Of a stretch of 64,000 nucleotides of DNA, positions 53,001 through 62,598 are shown piece by piece (the stretch's first letter is position 1; the number at the start of each line of letters is the position of its first letter). The DNA comes from Dyadobacter luticola. Its GTDB lineage: Bacteria; Bacteroidota; Bacteroidia; Cytophagales; Spirosomataceae. Below the pieces are notes generated by a model, which did not search any database, was not told the origin of the DNA, and was given only the letters and a program-made list of their open reading frames with translations. The stretch spans positions 558,001 to 622,000 of the forward strand of contig NZ_VCEJ01000005.1 of the NCBI RefSeq assembly GCF_005860805.1, read 5' to 3'. The position numbers and the translations under genes are program-made.

Positions 53001-53118
53001 GGGGTGGAAAAAGGGCATTCCTGAAAGTGCCGGAAAGCCCTGCAAAGCCCAATACGCTGCAAGAACGCAGGAGATAGGCTTTTTTCACTATTTTGCAAGA
53101 TATTAAATTTGAAATGAT

Positions 53119-53763
53119 ATGCCCTCAATAAAAGCCTGCCTTTTTGATCTGGACGGCGTGATTGTAGACACTGCAAAGTACCATTACCTCGCCTGGCGGG
53201 AGCTGGCCAATGACCTGGGATTCGATATTTCACTGGAACAAAACGAGCGGCTGAAAGGCATCAGCCGGATGGAATCGCTGGAAATTATTCTCTCTATCGG
53301 CGGCGTAGTTTTGACGGAGGAAGAAAAGCTGGCGCGGGCTGCGGAGAAGAACCGCCGGTACCTGGAACTCTGCAAACAAATGACACCAGGTGACACCCTG
53401 CCGGGCGTCCGCAGGTTTATGGAAGAACTGAAATCAAACCGTATCCTGCTCGGCCTGGGCTCAGCGAGTAAAAATGCGACGGTGATCCTGAACAGCATTG
53501 ATATGCTGCATTACTTTGATACCATCGTTGACGGAAATCGTTTAACCCGCGGCAAGCCCGACCCGCAGGTTTTCCAGCTGGGCGCGGAGGATTTAGGCGT
53601 AGGCGCAGAACATTGCGCTGTTTTTGAAGATGCGGTGGCGGGTATCCAGTCTGCAAAAGCCGCCGGAATGTTTGCAATCGGGGTAGGAGCGCCGTCAGTG
53701 CTTACGGAGGCAGACCTGGTTATTCCCGGATTCGAAACATTCAGTTATACGGACCTGCATTAG
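53119..53763 (+). CDS. pgmB: Beta-phosphoglucomutase
   Basis: The 214-residue HAD-superfamily enzyme converts beta-glucose-1-phosphate to glucose-6-phosphate. The nucleophile and acid Asp10 and Asp12 are in CLFDLDGVIVDT. The cap domain contains NERLKGISRMESL, which is diagnostic of this enzyme. LGLGSASKNA supplies the Ser/Ala loop, and KPDPQVF and FEDAVAGIQSAKAAG complete the core. Its substrate is what the GH65 phosphorylase encoded downstream releases. It is divergent from the amylase gene and ends 1 base from a convergent small gene. Confidence 0.94.
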   Translation: MPSIKACLFDLDGVIVDTAKYHYLAWRELANDLGFDISLEQNERLKGISRMESLEIILSIGGVVLTEEEKLARAAEKNRRYLELCKQMTPGDTLPGVRRFMEELKSNRILLGLGSASKNATVILNSIDMLHYFDTIVDGNRLTRGKPDPQVFQLGAEDLGVGAEHCAVFEDAVAGIQSAKAAGMFAIGVGAPSVLTEADLVIPGFETFSYTDLH

Positions 53764-53764
53764 G

Positions 53765-54220
53765 TCAGGGCGCTTTCGGGTTATCATATTTGTAGCCGAC
53801 AAAAGTATCACCGGCCCCATTGTCGAACTGGTAGATCAGCAGCGGATTCTTTTCCAGTTTTTGCAGCAGATATTTATTTTCGTCGGCAAAAGGCGGGGAA
53901 TCTACTTTTACGGTCCATTTAGGTTGCAAAGGATTCCAGGCAACCGGAATGCTGTCGTAAGCCAGCTCGTAACCATTCAGATTGAAAATGATTTTCTGCT
54001 CTTTCTTTTGAAGAGAATCGGTCATTGTAATGCTGCTTTGTTTGACGGGCAGCAGCGTAGTGGTGCCGGTGGAAACCAGTCGCACGGACGATTTTTCGTC
54101 GAGCGGGATGATTTCATTTTCCGTCCAGAATTCGAGTGCGATCCTGGGTACTTGTGAAAATGTTCTGGCGCCTCCCAGGAGTACAAGGGTCAATGCCCAA
54201 AATAATGTTCGCTTTTTCAT
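53765..54220 (-). CDS. Small secreted protein of unknown function
   Basis: The ATG at 54220 gives 151 residues with a clean signal peptide (MKKRTLFWALTLVLLGG, ending FSQ); an upstream ATG at 54328 would add 36 residues before it. The mature part is a mixed beta protein (IALEFWTENEIIPL, IIFNLNGYELAYDSIPV) with no family I can name. It lies antisense between pgmB and the GH65 gene, which otherwise work together, so it interrupts that cassette. Confidence 0.65.
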   Translation of the reverse strand: MKKRTLFWALTLVLLGGARTFSQVPRIALEFWTENEIIPLDEKSSVRLVSTGTTTLLPVKQSSITMTDSLQKKEQKIIFNLNGYELAYDSIPVAWNPLQPKWTVKVDSPPFADENKYLLQKLEKNPLLIYQFDNGAGDTFVGYKYDNPKAP

Positions 54221-54421
54221 CTGAGATTGCGTTTTAGGTGAGCGTTTCGCTGATAGAGACAGGAATTTTGTCACCATTCGTTGCACATGGATGTAAATGC
54301 AGATACGCCAGGGTGCGGCGCGGGACATATCTTGTTGAAAAACAAGGCAGTAAAAATCAAGCCAAACAGATTATTGGCCCATTACACCAGATAAGAGGTA
54401 TATTTTCACATATTTGACATT

Positions 54422-54438
54422 GTTTCCTGCCCGGAAAC
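54422..54438. promoter_or_regulatory. Inverted repeat upstream of the GH65 gene
   Basis: GTTTCC-TGCCC-GGAAAC has perfect 6-bp arms, 38 bases before the ATG at 54476. It could be an operator for sugar-responsive control. Low confidence; it does not match the repeat upstream of the amylase gene. Confidence 0.3.
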
Positions 54439-54475
54439 GCAGATTTATTAACACCCAGAATTACGCCCGGTCAAC

Positions 54476-56791
54476 ATGAAGAATTACATTAGCCACGACG
54501 AATGGTGCATAGTAGAGAATGGCTTTCACCCAGAAAACAACGAGATTACCGAAAGCCTGATGAGCCTGGGAAATGGCAGGATGGGGCAAAGAGGGAATTT
54601 TGAAGAAAGATATACCGGCAAAACGCTGCTGGGAAATTATGTGGCCGGCGTGTATTTTCCTGATAAAACCCGCGTAGGCTGGTGGAAAAACGGTTACCCC
54701 AATTATTTCGCGAAGGTTTTGAACGCCTGCAACTGGGTGGGAATTGATGTGCAGATCGGGGATGAAATGCTGGACCTGGGCAAATGTCAGATCGATGAAT
54801 TCAGGCGTGTGCTGAATATGAAGGAAGGCGTACTGGAACGTACCGTAAAGGTGACGCTCTCAGGCGGAAGGCAGCTCAGCATACATACAAAGCGGTTTTG
54901 CAGCATGGCCGACGACGAATCCGGCGCGATCAGTTACAGTCTGGTACCCTTGAATTTCAGTGCGGAATGTATTATAACACCGTTTCTCGACGGGAATATC
55001 CGCAACCGTGACTCGAATTACGATGAATCTTTCTGGAATGAAATCGCGAAGGAAAGCGGCGATCATGCAGGTTATCTGACGCTGGAAACGAAAGAAAATC
55101 CGTACGGTGTGGAGCAGTTCAGGGTGACTACCGGGATGAAGTTTGAAATAAAAATAAATGGCGAGCCGACTCAACTGGAATCTCAGACATTTACATCTGA
55201 AAAGTATGTGTCGGGCAGCATTAAATGCACTTTAAAAGAGAGTGATAACCTGACGATTTATAAATACGCAGTGAATTTATCATCGGCCAATTATGCTGCT
55301 GACGAACTTTTGCCTTCTGCCAAAACCTACATCGACCGTATTTCAGAAAAAGGCTTTGACCAGATGTATGCAGAGCACGTGCAGGTTTGGGCTGATAAAT
55401 GGGCAAAAAATGACATTGTGATTGAAGGGAATGTGGCTGCACAGCAGGGGATAAGGTTCAATATTTTTCATCTTGGACAAACCTACACCGGCGAGGACGA
55501 GCGACTGAACATTGGCCCGAAAGGTTTTACCGGAGAAAAATACGGCGGCGGTACCTACTGGGATACCGAGGCGTACTGCATTCCATTTTACCTGGCCACT
55601 GCAGAGCACAAAGTGGCACGTAACCTGCTCGTATATAGACATAAGCACCTGCAAAAAGCGATCGAAAATGCGGAGAAATTAGGCTTTTCCGACGGCGCCG
55701 CACTGTACCCGATGGTGACGATGAACGGAGAGGAATGTCATAATGAGTGGGAAATTACTTTCGAGGAAATACATCGCAATGGTGCCATCGCTTACGCCAT
55801 TTATGACTATACCCGCTATACCGGCGACCAGAGTTATCTATCGGAATATGGGCTGGAAGTTTTGATCGGGATTTCCAGGTTTTGGAAGCAACGGATTACG
55901 TGGTCGACCGATCGGAATAAGTACGTGATGCTGGGCGTGACGGGGCCGAACGAATATGAGAACAATGTGAACAACAACTGGTATACCAACTACATTGCCT
56001 TCTGGACATTGCGGTATACCCTGGAAAATGTGAGCCGGCTGTGGGCTGAGGATACCCAGGCGCTCAACGAGGTTATTCACAAAACCGGCCTGAAACTGAA
56101 CAAAGAACTTGGCGAGTGGAAGCACATTGTCGAAAGTATGTACTTCCCGTACGATGAAAACCGGAAGGTGTTTTTACAGCAGCAGGGGTTTCTGGATAAA
56201 GAACTGCTCACGGTAGATGATATCTCGGATCACCGCCCGATTAACCAGAAATGGTCGTGGGACAGGATTTTACGGTCTTGCTTTATCAAGCAGGCGGATG
56301 TTTTGCAGGGCCTGTACTTTTTTGAAGACGAATTTGATTCTGAAACTGTCCGCCGGAATTTCGCCTTTTACGAGCCGATGACGGTGCATGAATCGTCACT
56401 TTCGCCTTGTGTGCATGCTATCCTCGCGGCAGGCATCGGGCTGAAAGAAAAGGCTTACGAAATGTATGTCCGCACGGCAAGGCTTGATCTCGACGATTAT
56501 AACAATGATACCCAGGACGGCCTGCACATTACTTCCATGGCGGGAACCTGGATGAGCATCGTGAAAGGCTTTGCCGGTCAGCGCGTGAAAGACGGTGTTT
56601 TGGTGCTGAATCCGTATGTCCCCGAGCAGTGGAATGCCTATTCTTTCCGGATCGGTTTCCGCGGGAGCTGGCTGAAAATTTCTGTCAAAAAGCGGGAAGT
56701 GATCATTGAAAATACTTCTGAAACTGCGCTGAAATTGCTTGTCAAAGGAAGAGAAATAGCAGTGGGAAGCCTCGAAACAGTAGTTGTATAG
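54476..56791 (+). CDS. GH65 family glycoside phosphorylase (maltose or kojibiose phosphorylase type)
   Basis: The 771-residue protein has the GH65 order: an N-terminal beta-sandwich (1-270), linker helices, an (alpha/alpha)6 barrel (about 320-690) and a small C-terminal domain. The catalytic acid Glu lies in EWEITFEEIHRNGAIAY (about 425-441), and the phosphate loop is near the MTVHESSLSP segment (about 637-646). It splits an alpha-glucobiose with phosphate to glucose and beta-glucose-1-phosphate, the substrate of PgmB encoded just upstream. Maltose is the most likely sugar given the amylase, but trehalose, kojibiose or nigerose cannot be excluded by eye. Confidence 0.93.
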   Translation: MKNYISHDEWCIVENGFHPENNEITESLMSLGNGRMGQRGNFEERYTGKTLLGNYVAGVYFPDKTRVGWWKNGYPNYFAKVLNACNWVGIDVQIGDEMLDLGKCQIDEFRRVLNMKEGVLERTVKVTLSGGRQLSIHTKRFCSMADDESGAISYSLVPLNFSAECIITPFLDGNIRNRDSNYDESFWNEIAKESGDHAGYLTLETKENPYGVEQFRVTTGMKFEIKINGEPTQLESQTFTSEKYVSGSIKCTLKESDNLTIYKYAVNLSSANYAADELLPSAKTYIDRISEKGFDQMYAEHVQVWADKWAKNDIVIEGNVAAQQGIRFNIFHLGQTYTGEDERLNIGPKGFTGEKYGGGTYWDTEAYCIPFYLATAEHKVARNLLVYRHKHLQKAIENAEKLGFSDGAALYPMVTMNGEECHNEWEITFEEIHRNGAIAYAIYDYTRYTGDQSYLSEYGLEVLIGISRFWKQRITWSTDRNKYVMLGVTGPNEYENNVNNNWYTNYIAFWTLRYTLENVSRLWAEDTQALNEVIHKTGLKLNKELGEWKHIVESMYFPYDENRKVFLQQQGFLDKELLTVDDISDHRPINQKWSWDRILRSCFIKQADVLQGLYFFEDEFDSETVRRNFAFYEPMTVHESSLSPCVHAILAAGIGLKEKAYEMYVRTARLDLDDYNNDTQDGLHITSMAGTWMSIVKGFAGQRVKDGVLVLNPYVPEQWNAYSFRIGFRGSWLKISVKKREVIIENTSETALKLLVKGREIAVGSLETVVV

Positions 56792-56915
56792 GATAAGGTT
56801 ATTTCTGGAAAAAATGATATTATACCTGTGGATTACTGAATGGTGTAAAGCTGAAATTGTAAATCTGAAACATTCCTTGTAGGTTAGTAGCTTTTGAGCC
56901 AGTTCAGAATTGACT

Positions 56916-59192
56916 ATGCTGCAAAAGTTTTACCTGATCATTACATTCACTATTCTGTTGACACTTATGGCTTTACGGCCTGGGAGCGTCTCTGCGCAGG
57001 ATTTTGGAGAATGTCAGAAAATAGTCAAAGATTTACTGCCGGTTTTTAACCGCGCTTTTGAAGAAAATAATCCTGCCCTGCTTCGCGAAGAATCTTACCA
57101 GCGGGGCATCCGCAACCTTCAGGCAGCTTACGCATTATATCACAAGGAAGCATTTCAGGCGACGGACTCCGCGCAGCGGATGAACAATGAAGCCGTCATT
57201 CTTGCACTGTCCGGAAACTACCAAAAGGCGCTGCACATTATGGAAGAACTGGACCTCAGCGCCCAGGATGCCCAGCTGCATTACAATCGCGGATTGTTCG
57301 GTTTACTCTCCGGCAAGTTCGATCAGGCCCGGAATGATTTCAACGAATCACCCGGCGGCGCAGAAGCTACATTGAATACGCTGGTGACTTTTGGGAAACA
57401 GAAAAAATACAATGAAGCGGTTAGTTTTGCCAGTACCAATTCTGCGAGAGGAACCGGTGGTAAGTGGAATTATAACCTGGGGCTTTTGCATAAATTTCTG
57501 GGTCAAAACGAAGAAGCCGTAGACGAAATTACGACGGCGATCCGGCAAAAGGATGAAATGGCTTATCGCTTGCAGCGCGGTGACATATTGATGCACACAG
57601 GCAGCGAGAAAAAGGCGGTGAAGGATTTTGAAAAAGTATCTAAAACCCACCCGAAAGCCCAGATCCGGTACGCGAATGCATTACTTTCCCTGAACCAGTT
57701 CGGGGCTGCAAAAGCGGTTTTTCAAACTTACCTGGAAAGCGACGACCGGACTTTTCGCGGTGACGCCTATCTCGGAATTGCTCACGCTTCCTACGGATTG
57801 CACCAGATCAGCGAGGCGCAGCGGTTTTACAAGCTCGCGTCTACCATTAAGCGTGAGACGCCGGCATTGCAGGCGGGAATAGGTAATACACATTTGGCAA
57901 AACGGGAATATCAGACAGCATTCACGCTTTTCGACAGGGTAATTAAAAAGGATTCAACCTACCTGCCGGCCTATCTGGGCAGGGCGATTTCGTATTATGG
58001 TCAAAAGAAATATGACCTTGCGCTGAAAGATTTTAAGAAGGCAGAAAAGGCCCTGGACGAAAACAACCGCTTTTTTGCTGACCTTTTTGTCAGCAAAGCG
58101 TTCTCCGAATATTACCTGAAAAGAAGTCCCGAAGCGCAGGAAGATTTCCTGAAAGCCATTAAGCTGGATGGAACCCGGTATGAGGCGCTGGCGGGTATCA
58201 GCGGAATTATGATCGATCAGAAGCGGTACTCTGAGGCTGGGCAATATCTGGCAAAAGCATTGCAGTATGAGCAGGGTTACGATCTGATGTGGAGCAACTA
58301 CGGCAGCTTGCTGATGCACTTTGATATGTATAAAAAGGGCTACAAGGTTTTCCAAAAAGCGGTTTCGCTTAATCCTTCCAATGTGAATGCACAAAATGGC
58401 TGGGGCGTGGTATTGCTTGAAAATGACCAGCTCGATAAGGCTATGACACTCTACGACAGTCTCGTACGTGAAAAGCCGGAGTTGCCGTTTTTGCATAACA
58501 ACCGCGGGATCGTGCAGGCGTATATAGGAAACAGGCACTCGCAGAAACACCAGGTAAATGAAGCGAATGCGCGCTATGACGGCTCTTACGAGGATTTCAA
58601 AAAAGCGATGGACGTGGCGCCCGCCCGGAAGTTTTACAATGTCAACCAGGGTAATGTATACCGGTACCAGGAGAAATTCGACGAGGCGAAACTGAGCTAC
58701 CAGACTTACCAGGATAAGAGTGCGCTGAATAACACAGCGGTGATGTACGCGGGGCAGCAGCGTTTGAAAGAAGCCAAATATTACCTCGGAGTTGCTTTGC
58801 AGATCGACTCGCTGCACCGGGTTTTTCAATATAACATGACGATCCTGGCAAAAGGCAAGCAGCAGGAAATGATGAGGCTCGTGGCGTCATCGGATGAGAA
58901 CAGTCCGTTTTCAGATATCGGGATTAAATACAGCCGCGATGGTTTTGTGACGATCTATCTCTATGATTACGAGTATGATGTGCTGTCGTTCCCGGGCAGA
59001 CATTATATGCCGCTTCCGGTGGCCGAATACAAGGAAGATTATTTTATTCCCGAATACGACTTTAAGCTGGTGGCTTACGAAAAAAAGAAGGGTGATACTA
59101 CGAAAAAGAAGCGGGTGCACTACCACAGTCAGAAAGTGAAACTGCCAGGCTCTCGGGGTAAGTCAGGAACGAAGTGCCCTATACTTTTCTAA
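56916..59192 (+). CDS. Secreted tetratricopeptide-repeat protein
   Basis: I use the ATG at 56916 (758 residues), preferring it to a TTG two codons upstream. A signal peptide (about 1-27, ending VSAQ) leads to roughly 14-16 TPR units over residues 55-650, for example AVILALSGNYQKALHIMEEL, GRAISYYGQKKYDLALKDFK and NGWGVVLLENDQLDKAMTLY. A beta-rich tail (about 655-758) ends in a basic, Lys-rich stretch. Such exported TPR proteins act as scaffolds for envelope or T9SS assemblies. No partner gene is adjacent. Confidence 0.9.
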   Translation: MLQKFYLIITFTILLTLMALRPGSVSAQDFGECQKIVKDLLPVFNRAFEENNPALLREESYQRGIRNLQAAYALYHKEAFQATDSAQRMNNEAVILALSGNYQKALHIMEELDLSAQDAQLHYNRGLFGLLSGKFDQARNDFNESPGGAEATLNTLVTFGKQKKYNEAVSFASTNSARGTGGKWNYNLGLLHKFLGQNEEAVDEITTAIRQKDEMAYRLQRGDILMHTGSEKKAVKDFEKVSKTHPKAQIRYANALLSLNQFGAAKAVFQTYLESDDRTFRGDAYLGIAHASYGLHQISEAQRFYKLASTIKRETPALQAGIGNTHLAKREYQTAFTLFDRVIKKDSTYLPAYLGRAISYYGQKKYDLALKDFKKAEKALDENNRFFADLFVSKAFSEYYLKRSPEAQEDFLKAIKLDGTRYEALAGISGIMIDQKRYSEAGQYLAKALQYEQGYDLMWSNYGSLLMHFDMYKKGYKVFQKAVSLNPSNVNAQNGWGVVLLENDQLDKAMTLYDSLVREKPELPFLHNNRGIVQAYIGNRHSQKHQVNEANARYDGSYEDFKKAMDVAPARKFYNVNQGNVYRYQEKFDEAKLSYQTYQDKSALNNTAVMYAGQQRLKEAKYYLGVALQIDSLHRVFQYNMTILAKGKQQEMMRLVASSDENSPFSDIGIKYSRDGFVTIYLYDYEYDVLSFPGRHYMPLPVAEYKEDYFIPEYDFKLVAYEKKKGDTTKKKRVHYHSQKVKLPGSRGKSGTKCPILF

Positions 59193-59339
59193 TGTCATTT
59201 TAACAATTGTCGCGGCGTTTCCTTCAAAACCGGTGCATGAGAAATATTTTCTACGATATTCTCGTCTCAAATCCACATTAGCTGCATTTTTCTCTACTGT
59301 GGGAAGATTTGACATTAAAGGTGAGTTAAATGCCAGTTG

Positions 59340-59705
59340 TCAGGACTTTGTGATAATGTTCCGCACTTCTACAAAGCTGATCGGTTTATCGAGGAAGTAA
59401 TCGGCGCCATTTTTCAAGGCTTCCTCTTTCAGATTTGTCATTGCACTCATCATCACCACCTTCACTTGACGATCACTTACCCGGCTTTTCAGTCGCTGTA
59501 TTTCGTCGATGCCTTTGCCGTCAGGTAAGTTATTGTCAATGAATATCCAATCAGGGTTAATGTCGTTGACACAAAGCATGCCTTCGCGTATGGAAGAGGC
59601 CACTTTGATAGCGGTTTCGGGTGATTTGATATTTAACTGCCTTACTAGAAAATTGCGCAACAACACTCCCAAATCATGCTCATCTTCAATTATAACAATT
59701 TTCAT
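59340..59705 (-). CDS. Single-domain response regulator
   Basis: The 121-residue protein is one receiver domain with acidic pocket EDEHD (7-11), phosphoacceptor Asp57 (IFIDNNLPDG), MSAMTN after strand 4 and LDKPISF with the conserved Lys. There is no output domain, so it works by protein contact or in a phosphorelay, like CheY-type regulators. No kinase is adjacent. It converges with the TPR gene. Confidence 0.92.
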   Translation of the reverse strand: MKIVIIEDEHDLGVLLRNFLVRQLNIKSPETAIKVASSIREGMLCVNDINPDWIFIDNNLPDGKGIDEIQRLKSRVSDRQVKVVMMSAMTNLKEEALKNGADYFLDKPISFVEVRNIITKS

Positions 59706-60075
59706 AGCGATGTGTCAGAAATAAAATTTTAGCATTGTTAGTGGAGCACCTGGAAATAATATAAATCGCCGTTTTTTGAGTTTGACAAAGCAATAATCCT
59801 GCCATTTGCCGGACAGAGGGCATTTTTTCTTTTTACCGGGCCACTTGATTATTTCCCGGCGCGGCTGCTTTCACAGCACTTGTCCCTCTTTTACGCTTTT
59901 TAGGAATTAAATTTTACAGCCCCGAATATTCCAATTTTAACATTCCGGCAATCACCATGTTTATAAGTGTCTGTAAAACAACTATTTAAAGTATCTGCGA
60001 ATACTCGTAAAATTTTTGGTACAGGATTTGTCCGAAAGCTATTTTAGGTATTCATCACATAAATCCGAAGAAAAC
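59706..60075. other. Intergenic region with no gene seen
   Basis: These 370 AT-rich bases lie between the response-regulator start and the YtxH-type gene, which diverge. Promoters for both should be here, but I could not fix a convincing -7/-33 pair. Confidence 0.5.
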
Positions 60076-60360
60076 ATGTCAAACAGCAAGATCGTTTTAG
60101 GAATTGTAACAGCGGCAGTCGCAGGTGCAGTGATAGGGTTACTTTTCGCACCGGACGAAGGCGACAAGACCATTAAAAAACTGAAAAAGAAAACCAACAG
60201 TCTCGCCGCAGATCTGATCGACGCGCTTGAAAAAAGTAAAGCGAAAGCCGAGCAGACAGCTTCCGACCTGAAAGAAGAAGGTGAAAAGTATAAGGATGAG
60301 GCTGCCAACAAAGCGGCTGACTATGCGGACGCAGCAAAAGAACAATATCATAATCTATAA
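60076..60360 (+). CDS. YtxH-domain stress-type protein
   Basis: The 94-residue protein from the ATG at 60076 starts MSNSKIVLGIVTAAVAGAVIGLLFAPDEG, given here as positions 1-29 in two parts: a hydrophobic helix (5-24) with the YtxH-typical LLFAP ending, and the charged start of a long amphipathic helix. The rest is Lys/Glu/Ala-rich coiled-coil-like sequence. Members are small membrane-linked general stress proteins of unclear role. A terminator follows, then a second small gene. Confidence 0.88.
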   Translation: MSNSKIVLGIVTAAVAGAVIGLLFAPDEGDKTIKKLKKKTNSLAADLIDALEKSKAKAEQTASDLKEEGEKYKDEAANKAADYADAAKEQYHNL

Positions 60361-60366
60361 GCAGAC

Positions 60367-60402
60367 AAGCCGGTCGGGACGAAAATTCTGACCGGCTTTT
60401 TA
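60367..60402 (+). terminator. Rho-independent terminator after the YtxH-type gene
   Basis: AAGCCGGTC and GACCGGCTT pair across a 14-base loop and are followed by a T tract. Confidence 0.85.
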
Positions 60403-60418
60403 ATTCCGGATCAACATC

Positions 60419-60631
60419 ATGGAGTCTTCATCAACAATCGAAAAAGGAGTAAGCAATGTGCTGGTAAAAACCGTACTGCGGAGGTTGCCGGCTCCACTAA
60501 ACCTGGTGGCGCCACTTGTGGTAGAAAAAGCGCTCGTCCAGTACGGGATTCCCGAAGGACGTGAGATTTTACTCAAAGGCTTGAAGTGGGTCAAAAAAAT
60601 GACCGACGAAAAACCCGAGGAGCAGCGCTAG
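60419..60631 (+). CDS. Small hypothetical protein
   Basis: The 70-residue protein is basic and mostly helical, with a moderately hydrophobic centre (LNLVAPLVVEKALVQYG, about 27-43) and a charged C-terminus. I do not recognise a family. It sits 58 bases after the YtxH-type gene, beyond a terminator that may leak, and is followed by its own terminator. A stress-linked partner of YtxH is possible but unproven. Confidence 0.7.
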   Translation: MESSSTIEKGVSNVLVKTVLRRLPAPLNLVAPLVVEKALVQYGIPEGREILLKGLKWVKKMTDEKPEEQR

Positions 60632-61131
60632 TCCCTGACTTACTTTACAACACTGAGAGAACCCGTCCGCAAGATGGGTTCTTTTGTTTTTACGCCTGTC
60701 CTACGGGCAAGGCTTTTGTTAACATTTCTGTTAACTTTTATTCGTGTATACTGATCACAGGTAACCGGCTGCCCTGATTTCTCCCGGAAACAGGCGGCGC
60801 AGAAAGACTTGCATTTTCAGCCGGACCGGAAAAATAAAAGTGACCCGGTTTGATAATCAGGCAGATGCAAAAATTAGTTAGAATCGAAAGGTACGTATAG
60901 CGGGAAACGGGTAGCAAATTTAGTCACCAGGAAGGACGCCTACTGCAGGAATTGAAAGTCGAATATTGTAAAAGTGCCATGTGGATTAGCTCTACATTCT
61001 GAATTAACTTTCTCAGTCTGTGGAAATAACTACGCAATCTTTCTGAACCGGCAAAACCATTACCTGTAGATTGAATAAAGAGTCGTAAATTTAAAGCATT
61101 AAGAGAATTACCATTTACCACCGGTTGCTAT
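60632..61131. other. Intergenic region upstream of rpoN
   Basis: This 500-base stretch begins with a terminator (60657-60690). A duplicated GTTAAC motif (GTTAAC-ATTTCT-GTTAAC, near 60718-60735) follows. I see no credible gene in the remaining 400 bases; a 65-codon antisense frame has no protein-like features. Confidence 0.5.
60657..60690 (+). terminator. Rho-independent terminator after the 70-residue gene
   Basis: GAACCC (60659-60664) pairs with GGGTTC (60676-60681), followed by TTTTGTTTTT. Confidence 0.75.
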
Positions 61132-62577
61132 ATGCAAAGACAGACGCAGACGCAAAGACAGACCCTAAAATATTCGCCCCTTCAGATTCAAATGCTGAAT
61201 TTGTTGCATTTGACTACGATGGAGTTGGAGCAGAGAATTAAGGAAGAAATTGAAGAAAATCCGATACTGGAAGAGGGTAAAGAAGAGAGTACCACCGAAG
61301 ATAATGCCGACGAGTTTCAGGATTCGGATGACAGTGCATCTTTGGGAGAAGACAGTTCCGTACAAGATTACTACGACTGGGACGAATTCCGGGACGACGA
61401 CATTCCGGACTACAAGACTTACGCAAATAACCAATCAGCCGATAATGAGCTTTACACGCGGCCGATGGTCGAGACGGTATCATTCCGGGATGAGCTGAAA
61501 CAGCAGATACATTTCCTTCGCCTTGACGAAAGGCAGCAGCTCGTGGCCGATTTTGTGCTCGATTCACTGGATGAAGACGGGTTTCTTCGAAGAGAAAGCG
61601 ATGTGATTGCGGATGACATTTCCTTCGCCAACAGCATGTTCATTGAAGCTGACGAGGTGAATGCCATGCTGAAAATCATCCAGCAGCTCGATCCGCCCGG
61701 CATTGCGGCAAGAGACCTCAAAGAATGCCTGGTGATACAGCTTCATCGCATGGAAGTCCAGAATGAAACCTGGAAGTGGGCTTACCGGATTGTCTGCGAT
61801 GCTTTTGACGAACTCGGCTCCCGCAATTACGACAAGATCATGCGGATCACCGGCCTGGACGAAGAATCGCTGAAAAAGGCCATCCAGCTGATCACAACAT
61901 TGAATCCAAAACCTGCCTCAGGCCTACGGAACGATTCCATTGTCAATGAAAGCATCAAGCCGGATTTTATGCTCTGGTATACAGAGGACGGCGAAATAGA
62001 AGTACAACTTACCTGGGGCAACAGCCCGGCCTTGAAGCTCAATAAGCTGTTTACCAAAATGGCGGAGCAAAAAAATGACAAGGCGACCAATCAATTCCTT
62101 AAAAATAAAATGAATTCGGCCAAATGGTTCATCGATGCGATCAAGCAGCGGGAAAACACCATGCTGAGCACATTGAAGGCGATTGTAAGGCTGCAATACG
62201 ACTACTTTCAGACCGGCGACATTAAAAAGCTGCGCCCGATGATCCTGAAAGATGTGGCCGAGATCATTGATATGGATATTTCCACCGTTTCGAGGGTGAC
62301 CACCAATAAATATGTCCAGACCCCTTTCGGGATCGTACTGCTGAAAGACCTGTTTACCGAAGGCGTGACCAATGAAGATGGTACCGAGGTTTCGAACAGG
62401 GAAATCCAGGAGGCGATCAGGGAGATTGTCGGTGCAGAAGACAAAAGACATCCGTATAATGATCAGCAGATTACGGATATGCTTTCGGAAAAAGGCTATT
62501 CCGTGGCGCGGCGTACCGTGGCTAAATACCGGGAACAACTGAACATTCCGACGGCAAGATTACGAGTTACCATTTAA
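61132..62577 (+). CDS. rpoN: RNA polymerase sigma-54 factor
   Basis: The 481-residue protein shows region I (QTLKYSPLQIQMLNLLHLTTMELEQ, about 10-34, with the Gln/Leu-rich activator-contact sequence) and an acidic region II (about 45-100). The core-binding domain follows, and then the DNA-binding part with the RpoN box ARRTVAKYRE (about 459-468). Length and order are normal. It directs transcription from -24/-12 promoters with an AAA+ activator, one of which is encoded 21 bases downstream, so the two genes probably form one unit. Confidence 0.96.
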   Translation: MQRQTQTQRQTLKYSPLQIQMLNLLHLTTMELEQRIKEEIEENPILEEGKEESTTEDNADEFQDSDDSASLGEDSSVQDYYDWDEFRDDDIPDYKTYANNQSADNELYTRPMVETVSFRDELKQQIHFLRLDERQQLVADFVLDSLDEDGFLRRESDVIADDISFANSMFIEADEVNAMLKIIQQLDPPGIAARDLKECLVIQLHRMEVQNETWKWAYRIVCDAFDELGSRNYDKIMRITGLDEESLKKAIQLITTLNPKPASGLRNDSIVNESIKPDFMLWYTEDGEIEVQLTWGNSPALKLNKLFTKMAEQKNDKATNQFLKNKMNSAKWFIDAIKQRENTMLSTLKAIVRLQYDYFQTGDIKKLRPMILKDVAEIIDMDISTVSRVTTNKYVQTPFGIVLLKDLFTEGVTNEDGTEVSNREIQEAIREIVGAEDKRHPYNDQQITDMLSEKGYSVARRTVAKYREQLNIPTARLRVTI

Positions 62578-62598
62578 AATTAAGCCCTAAAACCAGGC

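Noticed and set aside
52966..53088. Longer N-terminus for the amylase, giving a possible export signal
   Set aside because: It would leave 30 bases to the divergent pgmB gene, and the added residues contain Arg and Pro rather than a clean hydrophobic signal.
57954..58829. Minus-strand frame of 291 codons inside the TPR gene
   Set aside because: Long antisense frames are common opposite helical repeats; the sense strand has regular TPR motifs throughout.
61924..62538. Minus-strand frame of 204 codons over rpoN
   Set aside because: It is antisense to the core-binding and DNA-binding regions of RpoN.
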